NCBI RefSeq assembly: GCF_004919095.1
Contig: NZ_STGJ01000019.1
Coordinates: forward strand, 1 to 61,768
DNA: 61,768 bases
DNA from: Crenobacter intestini
Lineage (GTDB): Bacteria > Pseudomonadota > Gammaproteobacteria > Burkholderiales > Chromobacteriaceae
Direction: 5' to 3'
Within the stretch, counting starts at the first letter, position 1. Every line of letters starts with the position of its first letter. The notes beneath the pieces were generated by a model. The model worked only from the letters and a program-made list of their open reading frames with translations, made no database searches and was not told the origin of the DNA. Made by a program: the position numbers and the translations under genes. Below are positions 9,148 to 20,489 of this stretch, piece by piece.

Positions 9148-10064
9148 GCAGTGGTTCGCGGCGCCGCCTCTTGCCGCGCCGGGCGGCTCATCCGCCCGGA
9201 AAACAGGCTCGCGACTATGATCAGCGCGCCGCCCAGCCACTCGTTGCCGCGCACCGGCTCGCCGGCCATCAGCCAGGCCGACGCCGCGGCGAACACCAGC
9301 TCGGAGAGCATCAGCGCGGTCACCTGGCTTGCCGGCAGCAGCGACACGCCGTGCTGCGACAGCACGCTGGTGCACAGCAAGGTCACGCCGAGCGCGCCGA
9401 TCACCGCCCAGCCAAGCGGCGGTACTTCCAGCACCGAACCCAGCTCCCCCTTCAAGGACAGCGCGCCGGCGGCGAAGATCGCCACCCCCAGCCAGATCGT
9501 CGCCGACTTCACCGGCAGCGGCAGGTGCGTCGAGCGGCGGCTCAGCACATTGCCCAGCGAAAACGCCATGCCGCCGGAGAGCGCCAGCCACTCGTACAGA
9601 TGGCTCAACGGCATTTCACCGGCGAACACCCCCGGCCGCCACAGGATGGCAAGCGCCCCCGCCAGCGACAGGGCGACCACGCCGTAGCCGGTCCGGGTCA
9701 GCCGCTCGCCGAGCAATACGCGGGCGAACAGCGCCGTCCATAGCGGCGACAGGTAGAAGAACAACAGCACACGCACCACCGGCCCCTCGGTCAGCGCCCA
9801 GCCGTAACTGAAGTTGCACCAACCAAACGCGAACAAAAGCGGCAACAACGACAGGGAGAAGCGAAACTTTTCGCGGTAGGTGCGCCAGAACAGCGCAAGG
9901 CCGAGCGAAGTCGCGACGAGATAGATGCACAGCGACGTGGTCCAGTTGCCGACCCCGCCCGCTTGCAGCGCGCGGATCGGCAGCCACATCAGCCCCCACA
10001 CCAGCGAGGTGGTCAGGAGGCAGGCGACGGCGAGCCGCTTTTGCTTTGCAAGATTCATATTCAT
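9141..10064 (-). CDS. DMT-family (EamA) transporter
   Basis: The 307-residue protein is an inner-membrane drug/metabolite transporter made of two EamA repeats of five helices each. Ten hydrophobic segments can be followed, with the conserved opening LVWGLMWLPIRAL in the first helix and the typical GxxL-rich ends of each repeat. Members export amino acids, nucleotides or other metabolites, and the substrate cannot be read from sequence. It is divergent from dapC with 47 bases between the start codons. A second ATG six bases downstream (10058) is an equally possible start. Confidence 0.87.
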   Translation of the reverse strand: MNMNLAKQKRLAVACLLTTSLVWGLMWLPIRALQAGGVGNWTTSLCIYLVATSLGLALFWRTYREKFRFSLSLLPLLFAFGWCNFSYGWALTEGPVVRVLLFFYLSPLWTALFARVLLGERLTRTGYGVVALSLAGALAILWRPGVFAGEMPLSHLYEWLALSGGMAFSLGNVLSRRSTHLPLPVKSATIWLGVAIFAAGALSLKGELGSVLEVPPLGWAVIGALGVTLLCTSVLSQHGVSLLPASQVTALMLSELVFAAASAWLMAGEPVRGNEWLGGALIIVASLFSGRMSRPARQEAAPRTTAQ

Positions 10065-10111
10065 TTCATAAGATGATCAGCTTTTGTGGCAGTGCACAGC
10101 GAAGGCCTACC

Positions 10112-11299
10112 GTGAACCCGGATCTCGACCGTCTGCAACCCTACCCTTTCCAGCGCCTGCGCGCGCTGCTCGCCGGCGCGCGCCCGAACGGGCAACTCGC
10201 GCACGTCAACCTGTCGATCGGCGAACCCAAGCACCCGACGCCGGCGCTGCTGACCGACGCGCTGGTGGGCAATCTGGATGGGCTGTCCGCTTACCCGGCG
10301 ACGCTGGGCAGCGACGCGCTGAGGGAAGCCTGCGCGGGGTGGGCGTTTCGCCGCTACGGCGTCACGCTTGATGCTGCGCGCGAGGTGCTGCCGGTCAACG
10401 GCAGCCGCGAGGCGCTGTTCTCCTTCGTGCAGGCCGTCGTCGACCGCAGCCGCGACGCGGTTGTGATCTCGCCCAACCCCTTCTACCAGATCTACGAGGG
10501 CGCGGCGCTGCTCGCCGGCGCCCAGCCATTCTATGTCAACTGCACGGCGGGCAACAGCTTCCTGCCCGACTGGTCTGCCGTTGACGAGGCGACCTGGCAA
10601 CGCACCCAGCTGGTGATCGTGTGCTCGCCGGGTAACCCGACCGGCGCGGTGATGGACTTGGAAGACTGGCGCGAACTCTTCGCGCTGTCCGACCGCTACG
10701 GCTTCGTGATCGCCTCCGACGAGTGCTACTCCGAGATCCACTTCGGCACGCCGCCCTTGGGCGGACTCGAGGCGGCGCACAAGCTTGGCCGCGGCTACCA
10801 GCGGCTGGTGATGTTTACCAGCCTCTCCAAGCGCTCGAACGCGCCGGGGCTGCGCTCGGGCTTTGTTGCCGGCGATGCGCAGATCCTCGAGCGCTTCTTG
10901 CTGTACCGCACCTACCACGGCAGCGCGATGAGCCTGCCCGTGCAGGCCGCCAGCATCGCCGCCTGGGGCGACGAGGCGCATGTCGGGGCCAACCGCGACG
11001 CGTATCAGGCAAAATTCGACGCGGTGCTGCCGCTGCTCGAAGGGGCGCTCGAAGTCAGCCGCCCCGACGCCAGCTTCTACCTGTGGGCGAAAGTGCCCGT
11101 GGACGACGACGCCGCCTTCGCCCGCGCGCTGTTTGAAGAAGCGCACGTGACCGTGCTGCCCGGCAGCTTCCTCGCCCGCGACGCACACGGCGGCAACCCC
11201 GGCCGCGGCTATATCCGCATCGCGCTGGTCGCGCCGCTTGCCGAGTGCACCGAAGCCACCCACCGCATCGCGCGCTTTACCCGCCAAAACTACCAATAA
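10112..11299 (+). CDS. dapC: DapC, N-succinyl-diaminopimelate aminotransferase
   Basis: This enzyme makes N-succinyl-LL-diaminopimelate from the keto precursor in the succinylase branch of lysine and peptidoglycan synthesis. It is a fold-type I PLP aminotransferase of 395 residues. The PLP lysine lies in [15 protein letters not shown], and the substrate/PLP motifs SPGNPTG and SDECYSEI are present. I start at the GTG at 10112, which has a GAAGG ribosome site and gives the family N-terminus [12 protein letters not shown]; an upstream ATG at 10046 would add a poor leader. dapD follows 59 bases later, the enzyme for the preceding step, which supports this assignment over a general aspartate aminotransferase. 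Confidence 0.93.
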   Translation: MNPDLDRLQPYPFQRLRALLAGARPNGQLAHVNLSIGEPKHPTPALLTDALVGNLDGLSAYPATLGSDALREACAGWAFRRYGVTLDAAREVLPVNGSREALFSFVQAVVDRSRDAVVISPNPFYQIYEGAALLAGAQPFYVNCTAGNSFLPDWSAVDEATWQRTQLVIVCSPGNPTGAVMDLEDWRELFALSDRYGFVIASDECYSEIHFGTPPLGGLEAAHKLGRGYQRLVMFTSLSKRSNAPGLRSGFVAGDAQILERFLLYRTYHGSAMSLPVQAASIAAWGDEAHVGANRDAYQAKFDAVLPLLEGALEVSRPDASFYLWAKVPVDDDAAFARALFEEAHVTVLPGSFLARDAHGGNPGRGYIRIALVAPLAECTEATHRIARFTRQNYQ

Positions 11300-11358
11300 C
11301 CCGTTACAGACGAGACACCATGACGGTCGCCATCCATCTAGCCAAAGGACTCAACCAT

Positions 11359-12180
11359 ATGCATCCGCTGCAATCGCTGATCGAAACCGCCTTCGAAGAC
11401 CGCGCCGCCATCACCCCGGCCACTGTATCGGACGAACTGAAGGCCGCCATCGGCCAGGTCATCGAAGAACTGGACAACGGTCACCTGCGCGTCGCCGAAA
11501 AACAGGGCGACGAGTGGGTCGTCAACCAGTGGGCAAAGAAGGCCGTGCTGCTGTCGTTCCGCATCCGCGACAACGCACTGATGGACGACGGCGTCAGCCG
11601 CTACTTCGACAAGGTCGACACCAAGTTTGCCGACTGGCACGCACAGGACTTCCAGGCAGCGGGCTTCCGCGCGGTACCGGGCGCCGTCGTGCGCAAGGGC
11701 TCGTTCATCGCCAGGAACACCGTGCTGATGCCGTCCTTCGTCAATATCGGCGCCTTCGTCGACGAGGGCACCATGGTCGACACCTGGGCGACGGTCGGCT
11801 CGTGCGCGCAGATCGGCAAGAACGTGCACCTCTCCGGCGGCGTCGGTATCGGCGGCGTGCTCGAGCCCCTGCAGGCGAACCCGACCATCATCGAGGACAA
11901 CTGCTTTATCGGCGCGCGCTCGGAAGTGGTCGAGGGCGTGATCGTCGGCGAGGGCTCGGTGATCTCGATGGGCGTCTACATCGGCCAGAGCACCAAGATC
12001 TACGACCGCGAGACCGGCGAAGTCAGCTACGGCCGCATCCCGCCGGGCTCGGTGGTCGTCTCCGGCAACCTGCCCGCCGCCGACGGCAGCCACAGCCTCT
12101 ACTGCGCGGTGATCGTCAAGAAGGTCGACGCCAAGACCCGCGCCAAGACCAGCATCAACGAGTTGCTGCGCGGCGTCTGA
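11359..12180 (+). CDS. dapD: DapD, tetrahydrodipicolinate N-succinyltransferase
   Basis: DapD adds succinyl from succinyl-CoA to tetrahydrodipicolinate, committing it to diaminopimelate and lysine synthesis. The protein is 273 residues, almost the same as the Escherichia coli enzyme. The N-terminal helical part starts [13 protein letters not shown], and the middle is a left-handed beta-helix of hexapeptide repeats (about 105-230) with the active-site region [11 protein letters not shown]. The ATG at 11359 has an AAAGGA ribosome site; an in-frame ATG at 11320 would add 13 residues not found in the family. A hairpin terminator follows. Confidence 0.96.
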   Translation: MHPLQSLIETAFEDRAAITPATVSDELKAAIGQVIEELDNGHLRVAEKQGDEWVVNQWAKKAVLLSFRIRDNALMDDGVSRYFDKVDTKFADWHAQDFQAAGFRAVPGAVVRKGSFIARNTVLMPSFVNIGAFVDEGTMVDTWATVGSCAQIGKNVHLSGGVGIGGVLEPLQANPTIIEDNCFIGARSEVVEGVIVGEGSVISMGVYIGQSTKIYDRETGEVSYGRIPPGSVVVSGNLPAADGSHSLYCAVIVKKVDAKTRAKTSINELLRGV

Positions 12181-12202
12181 TTCGGCTGTGCGGTGCAGCA
12201 AA

Positions 12203-12229
12203 CCGGCAACAGCATTGTTGCCGTTTGTT
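12203..12229 (+). terminator. Hairpin terminator after dapD
   Basis: An eight-base perfect stem (CGGCAACA / TGTTGCCG) closes a GCAT loop and is followed by TTTGTT. It sits 23 bases after the dapD stop, so it should end the dapC-dapD transcript before the mla operon. Confidence 0.65.
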
Positions 12230-12237
12230 GCCCGCCA

Positions 12238-12267
12238 TTGGCCGGCAACCGCTGCGGCGGGTAGAAT
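12238..12267 (+). promoter_or_regulatory. Predicted promoter of the mla operon
   Basis: A -10-like TAGAAT (12262-12267) is preceded by TTGGCC (12238-12243) with an 18-base spacer. It is the only promoter-like sequence between the dapD terminator and the mlaF GTG start. Confidence 0.4.
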
Positions 12268-12316
12268 GGCGGGCTTTGGGCCTTGATCCGCCCGCCTTTC
12301 TCGCAACGAAAACACA

Positions 12317-13132
12317 GTGGACACAGCCCCTTTTATCGAGCTTAAGGACGTGAGCTTCGCCTACGGCGAGCGAACCATCCTCGAGCGCATCAACCTCAAG
12401 ATCCCGCGCGGACGCCTGGTCGCCATCATGGGCGGCAGCGGCAGCGGCAAGACCACGCTGCTGCGCCTGATCTCGGGGCAGGTCGCACCGCAGCAGGGCG
12501 AGATCATCGTCGACGGCCGCCATGTCGAGCACATGAGCGAGCGCGAACTGTTCGAGCACCGCCGCCGCATGGGCATGCTGTTCCAGTTCGGCGCGCTGTT
12601 CACCGACCTGTCGGTATTCGACAACGTCGCCTTCCCGATCCGCGAACACGCCCGCCTGCCCGACGCCATGGTGCGCGACCTGGTGCTGATGAAGCTTGCC
12701 GCGGTCGGCCTGCGCGGCACGCAGGACATGATGCCGTCCGAACTCTCCGGTGGCATGGCGCGGCGCATCGCGCTGGCACGCGCGATCGCGCTCGACCCGC
12801 AGCTGATGCTGTACGACGAGCCGTTCACCGGTCTCGACCCGATCTCGCTGGGCGCGATCGCCCACCTGATCAAGAAACTCAACGACGCGCTGGGCACCAC
12901 CTCGGTGATGGTCACCCACGACGTCGAGCGCTCGCTGAACATCGTCGACTACGTGTACTTCGTCGCGGGCGGCACGCTGATCGCCGAGGGCACGCCGGAC
13001 GAAGTCCGCGCGTCCGCTTCGCCGTGGGTGCGCCAGTTCGTGCGCGGCGAGGCCGACGGCCCGGTGCACCTGGCCTACCCGGCCACCACCACCCTGTCGG
13101 CCGACCTAGGCCTGGGAGACGCCCATGCTTGA
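12317..13132 (+). CDS. mlaF: MlaF, ATPase of the phospholipid-transport ABC complex
   Basis: MlaF powers the inner-membrane MlaFEDB complex, which keeps the outer membrane asymmetric by moving phospholipid. The 271-residue protein has the Walker A GGSGSGKTT (39-47), the ABC signature LSGGMARR, the Walker B LMLYDEPF and the switch histidine in VMVTHDVE. Its start is a GTG at 12317; no better upstream start is seen. Its last eight bases overlap mlaE, so translation is probably coupled. It is the first gene of an operon with every mla gene in the order FEDCBA. Confidence 0.95.
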   Translation: MDTAPFIELKDVSFAYGERTILERINLKIPRGRLVAIMGGSGSGKTTLLRLISGQVAPQQGEIIVDGRHVEHMSERELFEHRRRMGMLFQFGALFTDLSVFDNVAFPIREHARLPDAMVRDLVLMKLAAVGLRGTQDMMPSELSGGMARRIALARAIALDPQLMLYDEPFTGLDPISLGAIAHLIKKLNDALGTTSVMVTHDVERSLNIVDYVYFVAGGTLIAEGTPDEVRASASPWVRQFVRGEADGPVHLAYPATTTLSADLGLGDAHA

Positions 13133-13910
13133 CGCACTGCTCGCACCGTTTGCCCGCCTCGGCCACTGGGTGATCGAGGCGGTCCGCCGCCTGGGCTTCA
13201 TCAGCCGCTTCCTTTTCGCGATCCTGATGAACTCGGCGCAGAGCCTCACCCGCTTTCACCTGGTGATCCGCGAAATCTACTTCGCCGGCGTCCTTTCGCT
13301 GATCATCATCGTCGTCTCCGGCCTGTTCGTCGGCATGGTGCTCGGCCTGCAGGGCTACACCACGCTGGTGCGCTTCGGCTCGGCCGACGCCCTGGGCGCG
13401 CTGGTCGCCCTGTCGCTTTTGAGGGAGCTGGGGCCGGTGCTCGCCGCCTTGCTGTTCGCCAGCCGCTCGGGCTCGGCGATGACCGCCGAGATCGGCCTGA
13501 TGAAGGCCACCGAACAGCTCGACGCGATGAACGTGATGGCGGTCAACCCGATCGCCCGCGTCGTCGCGCCGCGCTTCTGGGCCGGCGTGCTGTCGATGCC
13601 GGTGCTCGCCGCGCTCTTCAACGTGATGGGCATCCTCGGCGGCTACTACGTCGGGGTGATCCTGATCGGGCTGGACGGCGGCAGCTACTGGTCGCAGATG
13701 CAGGCCAACGTCGACCTGCACGTCGACGTGGTCAACGGCATGATCAAGAGCCTGTTCTTTGGCGCCGCCGTCACCCTGATCGCGGTGTTCGAGGGCTTCG
13801 ACGCGACGCCAACCGCGGCCGGCGTATCGGCCGCCACCACCCGTACGGTGGTGACCTCGGCCCTGGTCATCCTGGCGCTGGACTTCGTCCTGACCGCCTT
13901 CATGTTCTGA
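13125..13910 (+). CDS. mlaE: MlaE, permease of the phospholipid-transport ABC complex
   Basis: MlaE is the inner-membrane permease of the lipid transporter and forms a dimer with the MlaF ATPases. The 261-residue protein has an amphipathic interface helix followed by about five membrane segments. Family motifs include FVGMVLGLQGY (about 67-77), REIGPVL-like LRELGPVLAALL (about 101-112) and EQLDAMNVMA (about 132-141). It overlaps mlaF by eight bases and is 20 bases from mlaD. Confidence 0.96.
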   Translation: MLDALLAPFARLGHWVIEAVRRLGFISRFLFAILMNSAQSLTRFHLVIREIYFAGVLSLIIIVVSGLFVGMVLGLQGYTTLVRFGSADALGALVALSLLRELGPVLAALLFASRSGSAMTAEIGLMKATEQLDAMNVMAVNPIARVVAPRFWAGVLSMPVLAALFNVMGILGGYYVGVILIGLDGGSYWSQMQANVDLHVDVVNGMIKSLFFGAAVTLIAVFEGFDATPTAAGVSAATTRTVVTSALVILALDFVLTAFMF

Positions 13911-13930
13911 CAGTTATCGGATAAACGGGT

Positions 13931-14410
13931 ATGAAACGCACAACCATCGACCTTTGGGTCGGCATCTTCGTCGCCATCGGCCTCGCTGCGGTCACCTTCC
14001 TGTCGCTGAAGGTCGCCAACCTGACCCCGCAAGGCGCGGACAAGACCTACACGCTGTACGCCGAGTTCGACAATATCGGCGGGCTCAAGGTCAAGGCGCC
14101 GGTCAAGGCGTCCGGCGTCGTCGTCGGCCGCGTCACCGGCATCGCGCTCGACACCAAGAACTACCTCGCCCGCGTCAACGTCGCGATCGACAGCCAGTAC
14201 GCGTTCAGCCGCGACACCAGCGCCGAGATCCTGACCGCCGGCCTGCTCGGCGAGCAGTACATCGGCCTCGTGCAGGGCGGCGACGAGGAAGACCTGAAGC
14301 CGGGCGACCGCATCGCGATCACCTCGTCGGCGATGGTGCTCGAACAGCTGATCGGCAAGTTCATGACCAGCTTCGCCGAAGGCAGCGGCCAGGACAGCAA
14401 GCAGCCCTGA
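13931..14410 (+). CDS. mlaD: MlaD, MCE-domain phospholipid-binding protein
   Basis: MlaD is anchored in the inner membrane by one N-terminal helix (about residues 8-28) and carries one periplasmic MCE domain (about 38-118) that forms a hexameric ring around a lipid-conducting pore. The 159-residue length is normal for a single-domain MCE protein. The MCE core motifs FDNIGGLKVKAPVKASGV and GLLGEQYIGL are clear. The tail is short and polar, ending in a low-complexity SGQDSKQP. Confidence 0.95.
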   Translation: MKRTTIDLWVGIFVAIGLAAVTFLSLKVANLTPQGADKTYTLYAEFDNIGGLKVKAPVKASGVVVGRVTGIALDTKNYLARVNVAIDSQYAFSRDTSAEILTAGLLGEQYIGLVQGGDEEDLKPGDRIAITSSAMVLEQLIGKFMTSFAEGSGQDSKQP

Positions 14411-14476
14411 GCGCCAGCTTGCCGCAGCACTTAAACTGAATCCAAAAACGACAACCCACCGAGTGGATGCATTGAC

Positions 14477-15091
14477 ATGAAAAAGTATCTGATCGCCGCA
14501 CTGGTTTTCTTCGGGCTTTGCGCCCCCGCGCTGGCCAGCGACACCCCGCAGTCGCTGATCCAGGACACCTCCGTACAGGTGCTGGACATGCTGAAGAAGG
14601 AAGACGGCAAGAACACCGCCAAGGTCCGCGGCCAGGTCGAAGCGCTGGTCATCCCCAAGTTCGACTTCACCCGCATGACCGCGCTGGCGGTCGGCCGCGG
14701 CTGGCGCGACGCGACGCCCGAGCAGAAGCAGGCGCTGACGCGCGAGTTCCAGACCATGCTGGTACGCACCTACTCCGGCACCATGACCCGCTTCAAGAAC
14801 GCGCAGATCGACGTCAAGCCCAACGTCTTGCTCAACAACGAGGGCCGCGAGGCGACGGTGCGCTCCGAAGTGGTGGTGCCCTCCAGCAAGGATAACAAGC
14901 CGGTCGCGATCGACTACGTGCTGTACAAGACCGCCGCCGGCTGGAAGGTGTTCAACGTCAGCGTCGAAGGCGCGAGCCTGGTCACCGTCTACCGCAACCA
15001 GTTCGGCGACGAGATTCGCAAGGGCGGCATCGACGGGCTGATCCGCGCGCTGCAGGACAAGAACGCCAAGCTCACGCGGGGAGCCGCCTGA
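14477..15091 (+). CDS. mlaC: MlaC, periplasmic phospholipid carrier
   Basis: MlaC shuttles phospholipids across the periplasm between MlaA at the outer membrane and MlaD at the inner membrane. The 204-residue protein has an N-terminal signal peptide ending near ALAS (about residue 21) and the family core with FDFTRMTALAVGRGWR (about 59-74) and the late motif GWKVFNVSVEGASLV (about 154-168). Its stop TGA overlaps the ATG of mlaB (TGATG), a sign of translational coupling. A 66-base gap before it holds no clear terminator. Confidence 0.95.
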   Translation: MKKYLIAALVFFGLCAPALASDTPQSLIQDTSVQVLDMLKKEDGKNTAKVRGQVEALVIPKFDFTRMTALAVGRGWRDATPEQKQALTREFQTMLVRTYSGTMTRFKNAQIDVKPNVLLNNEGREATVRSEVVVPSSKDNKPVAIDYVLYKTAAGWKVFNVSVEGASLVTVYRNQFGDEIRKGGIDGLIRALQDKNAKLTRGAA

Positions 15092-15369
15092 TGGCGGATG
15101 TGACGCTCGCGCTGTCCGGCGCGCTGACCATGCTCGAGATCGCGCCGCAATTGCCGCGCGTGCGCGCGGCAGCCACGTCCGGCACGCTGACCGTCGACCT
15201 CGCGGCCGTCACCCAGTGCGACTCGGCCGCGCTGTCGCTCCTGTTTGAACTTGCACGCGTACAAGCCAAACGCGGCGGGCGGCTGCGGGTAGAGCACGCG
15301 CCGCCGACGCTCGCAAGCCTGGCCCGCCTGTACGGCGCCGAAACCCTGGTCGAGGAGCTCACCGCATGA
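15091..15369 (+). CDS. mlaB: MlaB, STAS-domain regulator of MlaFE
   Basis: MlaB is a small cytoplasmic STAS protein that binds MlaF and is needed for assembly and activity of the transporter. The 92-residue sequence has the STAS pattern with VTQCDSAALSLL (about 43-54), including the conserved Asp-Ser pair that in some STAS proteins is a phosphorylation site. It overlaps mlaC by one base and mlaA by four bases (ATGA), which fixes both junctions. Confidence 0.9.
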   Translation: MADVTLALSGALTMLEIAPQLPRVRAAATSGTLTVDLAAVTQCDSAALSLLFELARVQAKRGGRLRVEHAPPTLASLARLYGAETLVEELTA

Positions 15370-16148
15370 AGACCCCCGCCCGCCGCCTGCTGCCGGTGCT
15401 CGTCGCCAGCGCGCTGCTGACGGCCTGCGCCAGCAACCCGAACAACCCGTACGACCCGTACGAGCCGTTCAACCGCAAGGTGTACGGCTTCAACAGCGCA
15501 CTCGACCGCAACCTGCTCAAGCCGGTCGCCGAAGGCTACCGCGCGGTGACGCCAAGCCCGGTGCGCACCGGCGTCAGCAACTTCTACGCGAACCTCAAGG
15601 ACTTCTACAGCCTGTTTAACAACACGCTGCGTGCCGAGCCGGAGAAGGCGCTGAACGACCTGATGCGCTTCACGCTGAACTCGACCTTCGGTCTGTTTGG
15701 CCTGATCGACATCGCGACGCCGGCCGGCCTTGCCGACAACAAGACCACGCTGGGCGACACCTTCGCCAGCTGGGGCTGGAAGCAGAGCGACTACCTGGTG
15801 CTGCCCTTCTTCGGCCCGTCGACGGTGCGTGACGGCTCGGGCCTTGGCCTGTCGTTCTCGATGCCAGGCCCCGAACAGCTGGTCTACCACAACACGCCGG
15901 AAGCCGCCGCCTTCTACGGGCTGTACGGCGTCAGCCAGCGCGAGCGCCTGCTCGGCCTCGAAGAGCAGATCGACGAAGCTTCACTCGACGCGTACACCTT
16001 CACCCGCGACGCGTACATGCAGATGCGAGCCAAGCAGGTCGGCACCACCCTGCCCAAGGACAGCGACGAGGAAGACATCGACATCGACGAGCTGGTCGGT
16101 GGCGACGCGCCGGCGCCGGCGGCCCAGCCGGCAGCTGCCAAGCCCTGA
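15366..16148 (+). CDS. mlaA: MlaA (VacJ), outer-membrane phospholipid-extracting lipoprotein
   Basis: MlaA sits in the outer membrane, usually with a porin, and removes phospholipids from the outer leaflet for MlaC. The 260-residue protein has a lipoprotein signal with lipobox LLTAC and lipid-anchored Cys21. The body shows MlaA motifs: YEPFNRKVYGFN (about 33-44), RFTLNSTFGLFGLIDIA (about 101-117) and ETFGxWG-like DTFASWGWKQ. A Pro/Ala-rich tail ends the protein. In Escherichia coli mlaA is far from mlaFEDCB, whereas here it is the last gene of the operon. Confidence 0.95.
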   Translation: MKTPARRLLPVLVASALLTACASNPNNPYDPYEPFNRKVYGFNSALDRNLLKPVAEGYRAVTPSPVRTGVSNFYANLKDFYSLFNNTLRAEPEKALNDLMRFTLNSTFGLFGLIDIATPAGLADNKTTLGDTFASWGWKQSDYLVLPFFGPSTVRDGSGLGLSFSMPGPEQLVYHNTPEAAAFYGLYGVSQRERLLGLEEQIDEASLDAYTFTRDAYMQMRAKQVGTTLPKDSDEEDIDIDELVGGDAPAPAAQPAAAKP

Positions 16149-16163
16149 GACCTCCAAGCTCCA

Positions 16164-16196
16164 TGACAAAGGCCCGCTATCTAGCGGGCCTTTGTC
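16164..16196. terminator. Bidirectional terminator between mlaA and glmM
   Basis: The perfect stem AAAGGCCCGCT / AGCGGGCCTTT closes an ATCT loop, extended by GAC / GTC at its ends. It lies between the converging ends of mlaA and glmM and can serve both, although the T-runs are short. Confidence 0.75.
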
Positions 16197-16214
16197 TTCG
16201 CGCACGGAAAATGA

Positions 16215-17549
16215 TCAGGCCGCGGCCTCGATCACCGCGGCGATCTTGCCGGCCCACTCGCCGGCGAGCGATTCACTGTCGGCCTCGACCATCACCCTTA
16301 CCACCGGCTCGGTGCCGGAGGGGCGCAGCACCACGCGGCCACGGCCGGCGAGCGCGGCCTCCGCCTCGGCGAGCATCGCGGCCGACGCCTGGCGCCAGTC
16401 CTGCCCCTTCAGGCGCACATTGATCAGCTTCTGCGGGAAGGGCTGCCAGTCGCGGCACACTTCGGACAGGTCACGGCCCAGTTCGGCCAGGCTCGCGAAC
16501 ACCTGCAGCGCCGAGATGATGCCATCGCCGGTGGTGTGCTTGTCCAGCGCCAGCACGTGGCCGGACGCCTCGCCGCCGACCTGCCAGCCGTTGGCGTGCA
16601 GCATCTCGAGCACGTAGCGGTCGCCGACCTTGGCGCGGCCGAACTCGATGCCGCGCGCCTTGAGCGCGAGCTCCATCGCCAGGTTGGTCATCACGGTGCC
16701 GACCACGCCGCCCCTGAGCTCGCCGCGCGCCGCGCGCGCCTTGGCGATCACGTAGATCAGCTGGTCGCCGTCGTACACCTGGCCTCGGCGGTCGACCATG
16801 ATCAGGCGGTCGCCGTCACCGTCCAGCGCGACGCCGTAGTCGGCCTCGTTCTGCAGCACGGCTGCCTGCAAGGTCTTGGGATAGGTCGCGCCGAACTTTT
16901 CATTGATGTTGAAGCCGTCCGGCTCGCCGCCGATGACCACCACCTCGGCGCCCAGTTCGTGGAACACCTTGGGCGCGATATGGTAGGTCGCGCCGTTGGC
17001 GCAATCGACGACCAGCTTGACGCCCCTCAAGTCGCGCTCGTTGGGGAAGCTGCTCTTGCAGAACTCGATATAGCGCTCGGCGGCGCCGTCGATGCGCCGC
17101 GCACGGCCAAGCTCGCGCGCGCCGACCGTCTCCATCGGCTGCTCGAGCATCGCCTCGATCTCGAGTTCGAGCGCGTCGTCGAGCTTGGTGCCGCCCTCGG
17201 CGAAGAACTTGATGCCGTTGTCGAAGAAGGGGTTGTGCGACGCCGAGATCACCACGCCGGCTTCCAGGCGCAGCGCGCGCGTCAGATACGCGATGCCGGG
17301 CGTCGGCAAGGGGCCGGTCAGCAGCACGTTGACGCCAGCGGCGGTGAAGCCCGCCTGCAGCGCGGCCTCGAGCATATAGCCCGAGATGCGGGTGTCCTTG
17401 CCGATCAGCACATGCGGGCGGTGGCCGGCGTCGTGGCGTACCAGCACCTTGCCTGCCGCGTAACCGAGCTTCATCACGAATTCCGGCGTGATCGGGAAAC
17501 GCCCGACCTCGCCACGTACCCCGTCGGTACCAAAATATTTACGGCTCAT
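16215..17549 (-). CDS. glmM: GlmM, phosphoglucosamine mutase
   Basis: GlmM converts glucosamine-6-phosphate to glucosamine-1-phosphate on the way to UDP-N-acetylglucosamine for peptidoglycan and lipopolysaccharide. The 444-residue length is standard. The phosphoserine loop [12 protein letters not shown] gives Ser104 as the phosphorylated residue, the metal-binding loop is DGDGDRLIM (about 240-248) and the sugar/phosphate loops GGEASGH and LRPSGTEP are present. It lies downstream of rlmE, ftsH and folP on the same strand, a gene order kept across many proteobacteria. Confidence 0.97.
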   Translation of the reverse strand: MSRKYFGTDGVRGEVGRFPITPEFVMKLGYAAGKVLVRHDAGHRPHVLIGKDTRISGYMLEAALQAGFTAAGVNVLLTGPLPTPGIAYLTRALRLEAGVVISASHNPFFDNGIKFFAEGGTKLDDALELEIEAMLEQPMETVGARELGRARRIDGAAERYIEFCKSSFPNERDLRGVKLVVDCANGATYHIAPKVFHELGAEVVVIGGEPDGFNINEKFGATYPKTLQAAVLQNEADYGVALDGDGDRLIMVDRRGQVYDGDQLIYVIAKARAARGELRGGVVGTVMTNLAMELALKARGIEFGRAKVGDRYVLEMLHANGWQVGGEASGHVLALDKHTTGDGIISALQVFASLAELGRDLSEVCRDWQPFPQKLINVRLKGQDWRQASAAMLAEAEAALAGRGRVVLRPSGTEPVVRVMVEADSESLAGEWAGKIAAVIEAAA

Positions 17550-17584
17550 CGCTTACGCCTGTCTTGTCCGAAAAAAGGATTTTC

Positions 17585-18436
17585 TCACGCCGCATCGCCG
17601 GCGTCAGCCGTGAGCGCCGCCTGCACCGCCAGCGCCTGCCAGGTCGCCTGCACGTCGTGCACGCGCAAGATACGCGCGCCGCCCCTCGCAGCCTCTAGCG
17701 CGGCGGCGACGCTGGCGCCCAAGCGCGCGGCAGGGTCGACTTCGCCGGTGATCGCGCCCAGCATTGACTTGCGGCTGAGGCCGGCGAGCAGCGGCACGCC
17801 GGCCGCGGCACCCACCCTGCCAAGCCCGCGCAACAGCGCGAGGTTGTGCGCCAGCGTCTTGCCGAAGCCGAAGCCCGGGTCGGCCAGCAAGCGCGTCCGC
17901 GCAATGCCGGCGTCGACGCATAGCGCGACGCGCCGTGCGAGGTAGCCGCCGACCTCGTCGACCACGTCGCCGTAGGCCGGCGCGTGCTGCATGGAGTCCG
18001 GGTTGCCCTGCTTGTGCATCAGGCAGACGGCGACGTCGCTTGCGGCGACCAGTTCCAGCGCGCCATCATCCTCCAGCGCGCTCACGTCGTTGATCAGGTC
18101 GACGAGACCGGTCGCGAGCGCCGCGCGCATCACCTCCGTGCGCCGGGTGTCGAGCGAGACAGGCACGCCGAGCGCGCCGACCAGTTCCAGCACCGGCATC
18201 ACCCGCGCCAGTTCCTCGTCCACGCTCACCGCAGGCGCCCCCGGGCGGGTCGACTCGCCGCCGATGTCGATCAGCGCCGCACCCTCGCCGATCAGCCGCC
18301 TCGCGTGCGCGAGCGCCTGCTCTGGCGCGTGGTGGCGGCCGCCGTCGGAAAAGGAATCCGGGGTCACGTTGACGATGCCCATCACGACGGGGCGGGAGAG
18401 GTCGAGCGCGTAGCGCCCGCAGGAAAGCGTCTGCAT
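17585..18436 (-). CDS. folP: FolP, dihydropteroate synthase
   Basis: FolP joins para-aminobenzoate to the pterin pyrophosphate in folate synthesis and is the sulfonamide target. The protein is 283 residues from the ATG at 18436. Family motifs are GIVNVTPDSFSDGG near the start, the GGESTRPGA loop, a DINDVSA-like LINDVSA, and the pterin/phosphate site GLSRKSMLG. A TTG 21 bases upstream (18457) is also in frame, but neither start has a strong ribosome site and the ATG fits the family N-terminus better. It lies between ftsH and glmM. Confidence 0.95.
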   Translation of the reverse strand: MQTLSCGRYALDLSRPVVMGIVNVTPDSFSDGGRHHAPEQALAHARRLIGEGAALIDIGGESTRPGAPAVSVDEELARVMPVLELVGALGVPVSLDTRRTEVMRAALATGLVDLINDVSALEDDGALELVAASDVAVCLMHKQGNPDSMQHAPAYGDVVDEVGGYLARRVALCVDAGIARTRLLADPGFGFGKTLAHNLALLRGLGRVGAAAGVPLLAGLSRKSMLGAITGEVDPAARLGASVAAALEAARGGARILRVHDVQATWQALAVQAALTADAGDAA

Positions 18437-18455
18437 AGGGTCAAAGCGGAAAGAC

Positions 18456-18492
18456 AAATAAAAAACGGGGCGGCAGTCAGACTGCCGCCCCG
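18456..18492 (-). terminator. Terminator after ftsH
   Basis: On the minus strand a perfect 12-base stem (CGGGGCGGCAGT / ACTGCCGCCCCG) closes a three-base loop and is followed by TTTTTTATTT. It lies between ftsH and folP, so folP-glmM expression may need read-through or its own promoter. Confidence 0.85.
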
Positions 18493-18505
18493 CGGGATGA
18501 AACGC

Positions 18506-20413
<1,908 letters not shown>

Positions 20414-20489
20414 GCGAGCGGACTCCTGTATGCCCTGACGGTTAAAACCAGTTTAGTCATTTCGATTGTAATCTGCAGCGCCCGCAATG

